Shown here: positions 59,894 to 64,000 of the stretch, piece after piece
Position numbering within the stretch: position 1 is the stretch's first letter
Layout of the letters: each line of letters begins with the position of its first letter
Source of the DNA: Victivallales bacterium
Lineage (GTDB): Bacteria > Verrucomicrobiota > Lentisphaeria > Oligosphaerales > Oligosphaeraceae
Assembly (NCBI GenBank): GCA_017535315.1
Contig: JAFXUD010000059.1
Span: forward strand, 1-64,000
DNA length: 64,000 nucleotides
Direction: 5' to 3'
Program-made: the position numbers and the translations under genes
The notes under the pieces: model-generated
Databases searched by the model: none
What the model was told of the DNA's origin: nothing
Seen by the model: the letters and a program-made list of their open reading frames with translations, nothing else

Positions 59894-59939
59894 AAGTAGC
59901 GTAAAAGAATACCCCAAAATAGCATAGTGGAGCGATTAT

Positions 59940-62900
59940 ATGAAAAAACTGTTTTTTGCGTTGTTTTTGATGGCATTTGCGTTGTATGCGCTGGATGTTG
60001 ACCTGAGCAAGTTCGGGGCTGTGCGTGGATGCAACGCGGTGTTTGAGGATGGGGTGCTGGTTATCACGGACATCAAGCGCGATCACTCCGTCACGTATGA
60101 AAAACTGGACATCGACCCGCTGAAATACAACGTGGCGAAAGTGGTCTATTGCGCTGAGGGCTTTGAGAATATTTCCAACGGAGAGCTTTTCTACGCTCCC
60201 AAGGGCAAGGGGTTTGAAAACCAACTACAGTGGCAGGTCGGGGGGCTTCGCGCGGATGGCAAATGGCGCGAAACTGAGCTGCTGCTCTCAACCTCCGTGG
60301 CCAGGGAGGGGTGGGAGTCCTGCGGTAAAATTACCAAGTTGCGGCTGGACATGACCAATTCAGAAGGGAAGTGTATCAAGGTTCGCTCGCTGACCTTCTC
60401 CAAGGAGGAAGTGCGCCAAGGTGCACAGACGTGGTACTGGTCGGTCGAGGGGGAGCCGCCCAAGATGACGAAGCCCTATTTCCAGGGGCTGATGGTGCGC
60501 AACCAGGAGGAGAACGACAAGCCCGAAGACGGCAAGAACTACCCTGTGCGCCGTAGCTTCACCGTGAAGAACGATGTGCAGGAGGCCTTCCTGCAGTTCA
60601 TGGGGGATGACGCCGCGGTCGCATACGTCAATGGTGTCAAGGTTGCCTCGAACATCAACTGGAAGGTGCCGACGGTTGTGGAGGTGACGGACAAGCTCGT
60701 CAAAGGCGAGAACATGCTTGCCTTTACCTACCGCAATGCCATCTCGTATGGCGGCGTGCTCTGCGAGCTCTATGTGCGCTTCACCAACGGGGAATCCATG
60801 CGCGTCAATTCGGATAAGCTTTTCCAGTGGGGGGCGGCGATGGACGATGGTTGGAACAAGGTCGGCGCTTCCAACAACGGCTGGGCTCCCGTGGTGACGA
60901 TGCCAGCTGCTCCTTGCGCCCCATGGACGACTGTCCTCCCATACGTCAACTACGACAACCCCGCCGAGCTTCTGTCAATCTTCACGGACAAGCCAGAGTA
61001 TGGACCAGGCGAAATCTGCCGCGCCACCTTGCAGTTGCGCGGGCGGATGCCCTTGAAGGCGCCGCTTTTTGACATTGTCCTCCACAACGAGACGAACCGC
61101 TACGAGTACAAGGAGCTGACAGGCGTCAAGCAGATGCTGGAGGCCGAGGGCGGCGCCAGCTGGCAGTATGAGCTGGCGTTCGAGATGCCTATCTATGCGC
61201 CGAGCGGTGACTACATGGTTGATTTCAGCACGCAGGAGTTCATGGTGAAAGGGGAAGGCGGCAAGGCGAAAATCCGCTACAACCAGAAGTCGCTGCCCGC
61301 AGAACGCACAGTGGCTGAGGTGCGACAGCAGGGGCCGAACGCCGTGATTCACGTCAATGGCAAGCCATTTTACTCCATCGGCAGCAATGGCGACCGCCTC
61401 AAGGAGCTCTACGCCAATACCATAAGCGTCTCAGGACATACCGTTTTCTGGACAGGAATTGACGAGTACACCTTTGCAGAGGTTGACAGCGAGGTCGAGA
61501 GGGTGCTGGCGGGCAAGCCCAATGCCTATCTCTTGATGGGGATGGAGCTCTACCCACCCGCCGACTGGGCGAAGAAGTACCCCGACGATATGTGTACAAA
61601 CTACGAAGGGGGACGCGGTTATTACTACCGCACGATGTACTCTAACAGCTCCAAGCGGGCGCGGGAGGATATGCAGAAGACCATCCGCATCTTCATCGAA
61701 CACTGCGAAAACAGTGCCTACCGCGACCGCATCATCGGCTACCGCCTGCACGGAGGCACCACCATTGAGTGGCTTGGATGGGGGCATTTCCACAAGAGTG
61801 AGCGTTATGACTACTCGCCTGTCGCAAAGGAGTCATTCAAGAAATTTACGGCGAAATACTACCCTTATCTGAGGGGCGAGTTGCCGACACCCGAACAGAC
61901 TTTGGCCTTTGATGGCAATCTGCTGCTGGACAGCAAAAAAGACGCCCTACGCATTGCCCACAACGACTTCATCTCCTTCGAGGAAGCGGACTTGCTGGCG
62001 GCCCTCGCGCAGACAGCGAAGGAGGCCGCGCATGGGCGCAAGCTCATCGGTGCCTACTATGGCTACACCTGTTTCCTGCCCATCCTTACCCAGATACCCG
62101 AGACCGCCCACCTCTGCCTGAAGAAACTGATGGAGACGAAGACGCTGGATTTCCTGATGTCCCCGCACGACTATAACAGCCGTTGGATTGGCGAGACCAG
62201 CGCGGACATGAAGCCTATCACCACGATGGAGCAGAACGGCATCGTGCCGATTCTGGAAAACGACTCGCGTACCAATGGCTATGCGAAGAAGTATAATCCC
62301 AAGGAGCGCTACCCAGGCGACTACGGGCAGGCCATCAATCCGTGGCATCTGCTTCAACTCAACAAGCGTGACATCGGTATCGCGGTGGTGCGCCGCCAGC
62401 CCTTTATGATTGCTCCCTACCTTTGGAACAGGGATTTCCAGGCGAATGAAATCTCGGTGCCGAGCCGAGCCGCCGCCGTGGCGGGCCAGTGGACTGTTGA
62501 GCATGATGTGAAGCGCCGCGCGGAAATCGCCATCGTAGTCAGCGAGAACAGCTTCAAGTACATGCCGTACATTCGCAATGGAGCTTTCTATAAAAAGCGT
62601 TCTTTCATGTTCGATGTTTTCACTGGGCAGGTGAGGAAGCGCAGAATCTCTGGCCTGATGTTCACGGGGGCTCTGGTGACGCGCCTTTGCCAAGATACCT
62701 CCTACCTGGGTGCACCCGCCGATTTAATCTTGGCGGAGGACCTGAAGGACCACATTGGCAACTACAAGATGTGGATTTTCGCCAACTGTTTCGCCGTTGA
62801 TGAGGCCTTCGTCAAGGCAGTCCGCACCATTCAGAATACGGATGCTACGCTGCTCTGGCTCTATGCCCCAGGCTACTTCCAGAACGGGACGGATGGCGTG

Positions 62901-63422
62901 GAAAACATGAAGGCGTTGACGGGTTTTACCTACCGTCGTGTGGAGGGCAAGCGCATTCCCACAATGGAATGGGGCGTGAAGGTGGCTGGCGAGCCTGGCG
63001 ATTCAATGTGCCCATCGTTCGAGGTCGTGCCCACTGAAAACGACGAGGTACGCGGCGCCTACGAGGACAACGGCGCCCCCTGCCTCGTGCAGCGGAAGAT
63101 CGGTCGTTCCCGCAACATCTACTGCGGCATTAATGCACCTGGCAACGAGGTCATCAAGCAGCTGGCCTCCGAGGCGGGCATCCGCTTCTACACGGATGAC
63201 AACGACGCCTTTGACTGCAACGATGCCTTCTTCACCCTTCATGCCTGCGAAACAGGCAAGAAGACCATCCGCTTCCCGAAAGCCTGCGATGTCGTGGATG
63301 TCTATAACCGCAAGGTCGTGGCGCGCAATGTGGATACGTTTACCTTCGAGGCCCCAATCTTCACGTCGCATCTCTTCTACTACGGGGAGAAGGCTGACGA
63401 GCTGCTTAAGCTACTGAAGTAA
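59940..63422 (+). CDS. Giant secreted glycosidase-like protein, paralogue of 55266
   Basis: 1160 residues; signal peptide MKKLFFALFLMAFALYA, then LDVDLSKFG. It follows the same layout as the 55266 protein: N-terminal beta-sandwich, galactose-binding-like domain (FLQFMGDDAAVAYVNGVKVA, AFTYRNAISYGGVLCELYVR), then the barrel with GGTTIEWLGWGHFHKSERYD (E610) and IVPILENDSRTNGYAKKY (E773). It ends at YYGEKADELLKLLK, the point where the paralogue continues for 200 residues. Sequence identity is moderate, so the duplication is old. GGAG is eight bases upstream. The tcdA gene follows 12 bases after the stop. Confidence 0.78.
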   Translation: MKKLFFALFLMAFALYALDVDLSKFGAVRGCNAVFEDGVLVITDIKRDHSVTYEKLDIDPLKYNVAKVVYCAEGFENISNGELFYAPKGKGFENQLQWQVGGLRADGKWRETELLLSTSVAREGWESCGKITKLRLDMTNSEGKCIKVRSLTFSKEEVRQGAQTWYWSVEGEPPKMTKPYFQGLMVRNQEENDKPEDGKNYPVRRSFTVKNDVQEAFLQFMGDDAAVAYVNGVKVASNINWKVPTVVEVTDKLVKGENMLAFTYRNAISYGGVLCELYVRFTNGESMRVNSDKLFQWGAAMDDGWNKVGASNNGWAPVVTMPAAPCAPWTTVLPYVNYDNPAELLSIFTDKPEYGPGEICRATLQLRGRMPLKAPLFDIVLHNETNRYEYKELTGVKQMLEAEGGASWQYELAFEMPIYAPSGDYMVDFSTQEFMVKGEGGKAKIRYNQKSLPAERTVAEVRQQGPNAVIHVNGKPFYSIGSNGDRLKELYANTISVSGHTVFWTGIDEYTFAEVDSEVERVLAGKPNAYLLMGMELYPPADWAKKYPDDMCTNYEGGRGYYYRTMYSNSSKRAREDMQKTIRIFIEHCENSAYRDRIIGYRLHGGTTIEWLGWGHFHKSERYDYSPVAKESFKKFTAKYYPYLRGELPTPEQTLAFDGNLLLDSKKDALRIAHNDFISFEEADLLAALAQTAKEAAHGRKLIGAYYGYTCFLPILTQIPETAHLCLKKLMETKTLDFLMSPHDYNSRWIGETSADMKPITTMEQNGIVPILENDSRTNGYAKKYNPKERYPGDYGQAINPWHLLQLNKRDIGIAVVRRQPFMIAPYLWNRDFQANEISVPSRAAAVAGQWTVEHDVKRRAEIAIVVSENSFKYMPYIRNGAFYKKRSFMFDVFTGQVRKRRISGLMFTGALVTRLCQDTSYLGAPADLILAEDLKDHIGNYKMWIFANCFAVDEAFVKAVRTIQNTDATLLWLYAPGYFQNGTDGVENMKALTGFTYRRVEGKRIPTMEWGVKVAGEPGDSMCPSFEVVPTENDEVRGAYEDNGAPCLVQRKIGRSRNIYCGINAPGNEVIKQLASEAGIRFYTDDNDAFDCNDAFFTLHACETGKKTIRFPKACDVVDVYNRKVVARNVDTFTFEAPIFTSHLFYYGEKADELLKLLK

Positions 63423-63434
63423 TGCTTGCTTAAT

Positions 63435-64000
63435 ATGGACGATGCACACCCCATAGCAGAAGCCTTCAGCCGTCTGGCACTGCTGGTCGGCGAGGAGGGC
63501 TGCAGGCGCCTGAAGGGGGCCAGTGTCTTCGTCTGCGGTACGGGTGGCGTTGGCTCCTGGGCGGTGGAGACGTTGCTGCGTTCAGGCATCGGTAATCTAG
63601 TGATGATGGATGCCGACATCGTGAAGCCCAGCAACATCAACCGCCAATTGTGCGCGTTGCACAGCACGCTGGGGCGTCCCAAGGTGGAGGTGCTGGCGGA
63701 GCGTATGCGCGATATATCTCCAGAAGCCTCCATTACGCCTCTGACGAAGCATCTTGCACCAGAGGAGTGTCGTCCCCTCCTTGAAAATCATCATTTCGAC
63801 TGCGTCATCGATGCCATTGACGAACGCCCAACCAAACTGGCCTTGCTGGAGGCGTGCTACCAGATGAAGCTGCCTGTCATCTCCTCCATGGGAGCCGCGA
63901 ATAAAATCGACCCGTCGCAGGTGCGTGTTGCCGATATCGGCGAAACATACGGCTGCCCATTGGCACGCCTGATTCGTAAAAGTCTGCACAAAAAGGGGAT
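63435..64000 (+). CDS. tcdA: tRNA threonylcarbamoyladenosine dehydratase (3' truncated)
   Basis: The first 188 codons of a ThiF/E1-like protein run off the right edge of the window. AFSRLALLVGEEGCRRLKGA, VFVCGTGGVGSWAVETLLRS (ATP-binding GxGGVGS), DIVKPSNINRQLCALHSTLG (NINRQ), VIDAIDERPTKLAL and VADIGETYGCPLARLIRKSL match the TcdA/CsdL signature. The enzyme cyclises t6A37 in tRNA with ATP. ATG 63435 is 12 bases after the giant gene stop; no clear Shine-Dalgarno is visible. Without the 3' part the Cys-rich tail cannot be checked. Confidence 0.88.
   Translation, partial: MDDAHPIAEAFSRLALLVGEEGCRRLKGASVFVCGTGGVGSWAVETLLRSGIGNLVMMDADIVKPSNINRQLCALHSTLGRPKVEVLAERMRDISPEASITPLTKHLAPEECRPLLENHHFDCVIDAIDERPTKLALLEACYQMKLPVISSMGAANKIDPSQVRVADIGETYGCPLARLIRKSLHKKG

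Larger units (their letters stand above)
59463..59939. other. Non-coding region built of hairpin repeats
   Basis: No gene is supported over these 477 bases. It contains at least four CGACGGC...GCCGTCG hairpins (59556-59573, 59625-59644, 59695-59714, 59804-59822), a 70-bp tandem duplication, and a repeated GCCACACCsTATCTGTCGCGTT sequence at 59747-59768 and 59822-59843. A promoter-like site for the next gene lies near its end. Confidence 0.75.

Noticed and set aside
1-64000. tRNA or rRNA genes
   Set aside because: All larger gaps were read on both strands for T-loop (GTTCRA) and cloverleaf patterns, and none was convincing.

Overview
The window looks like a piece of a free-living or gut-type Lentisphaerota (Lentisphaeria/Victivallales-like) chromosome, PVC superphylum. 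The support is marker proteins read in the sequence: a 51-residue small basic protein of the TIGR04137 type (20010-20165), a TIGR04073 (exosortase-associated) type protein (17044-17913), a GreA with a very long N-terminal extension (3544-4989), a MurA with Asp in place of the active-site Cys (44284-45567), three orphan prepilin-like proteins with the [20 protein letters not shown]-type N-terminus, and many secreted carbohydrate-active proteins. No rRNA, tRNA, CRISPR array, insertion sequence or prophage gene was seen. Taxonomy is inferred from these families, not from a database search.

Layout. 1-1870: end of a surface polysaccharide cluster (glycosyltransferase, Wzy/WaaL-like membrane protein). 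2175-6948: minus-strand housekeeping and regulation (thioesterase, MBL hydrolase, long GreA, lipoprotein, NtrC-type sigma-54 activator). 7189-12467: plus-strand salvage and sugar-acid genes (phosphoribosyltransferase-like protein, intrinsic terminator, NCS1/CodB permease, Gfo/Idh/MocA oxidoreductase, quinone oxidoreductase, KDPG/KDPGal aldolase). 12613-16806: family B DNA polymerase, D-2-hydroxyacid dehydrogenase, DUF58 protein. 17044-22607: short monocistronic units with clear terminators (TIGR04073 protein, M20 peptidase, small basic protein, PrmA, lipoprotein, TIM-barrel isomerase). 22828-32040: a minus-strand run (Mrp, aconitase, Ser/Thr kinase, DUF4091 protein, secreted protein, flavin reductase, exonuclease), with an SGNH hydrolase upstream. 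32290-37672: purE, a degenerate S41-like protein, AmmeMemoRadiSam proteins B and A, a prepilin-like protein and two Gfo/Idh/MocA oxidoreductases. 37875-47547: minus strand with a prepilin-like protein, an isomerase-kinase-aldolase sugar operon, an SDR, murB-murA and a sialate O-acetylesterase. 47894-63422: plus-strand glycan block with an RpiB-like isomerase, an alpha/beta hydrolase, an FAD oxidoreductase, a 1001-aa CBM9-like/glycosidase-like protein, a prepilin-like protein and two giant paralogous glycosidase-like proteins (1398 and 1160 aa). The window ends inside tcdA.

How it fits together. The right half reads as a polysaccharide-scavenging block: secreted deacetylase and glycosidase-like enzymes release sugars, Gfo/Idh/MocA, SDR and FAD enzymes oxidise them, and the isomerase, FGGY kinase and class II aldolase cleave a ketose phosphate. 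Sugar acids could enter through the KDPG/KDPGal aldolase. Promoters and terminators listed below were found by eye, so each is a candidate.

Most unusual signals: (a) a perfect 30-bp inverted repeat with a 5-nt loop at 55126-55190; (b) a dispersed hairpin repeat at 22.8 kb and 59.5-59.85 kb with a compensatory base-pair change between copies and a 70-bp tandem duplication bounded by 15-bp inverted repeats; (c) a nested palindromic element that forms the 3' end of the aldolase gene at 12425-12580; (d) two giant paralogues sharing conserved glutamates, one with an unrecognised 200-residue C-terminal domain.
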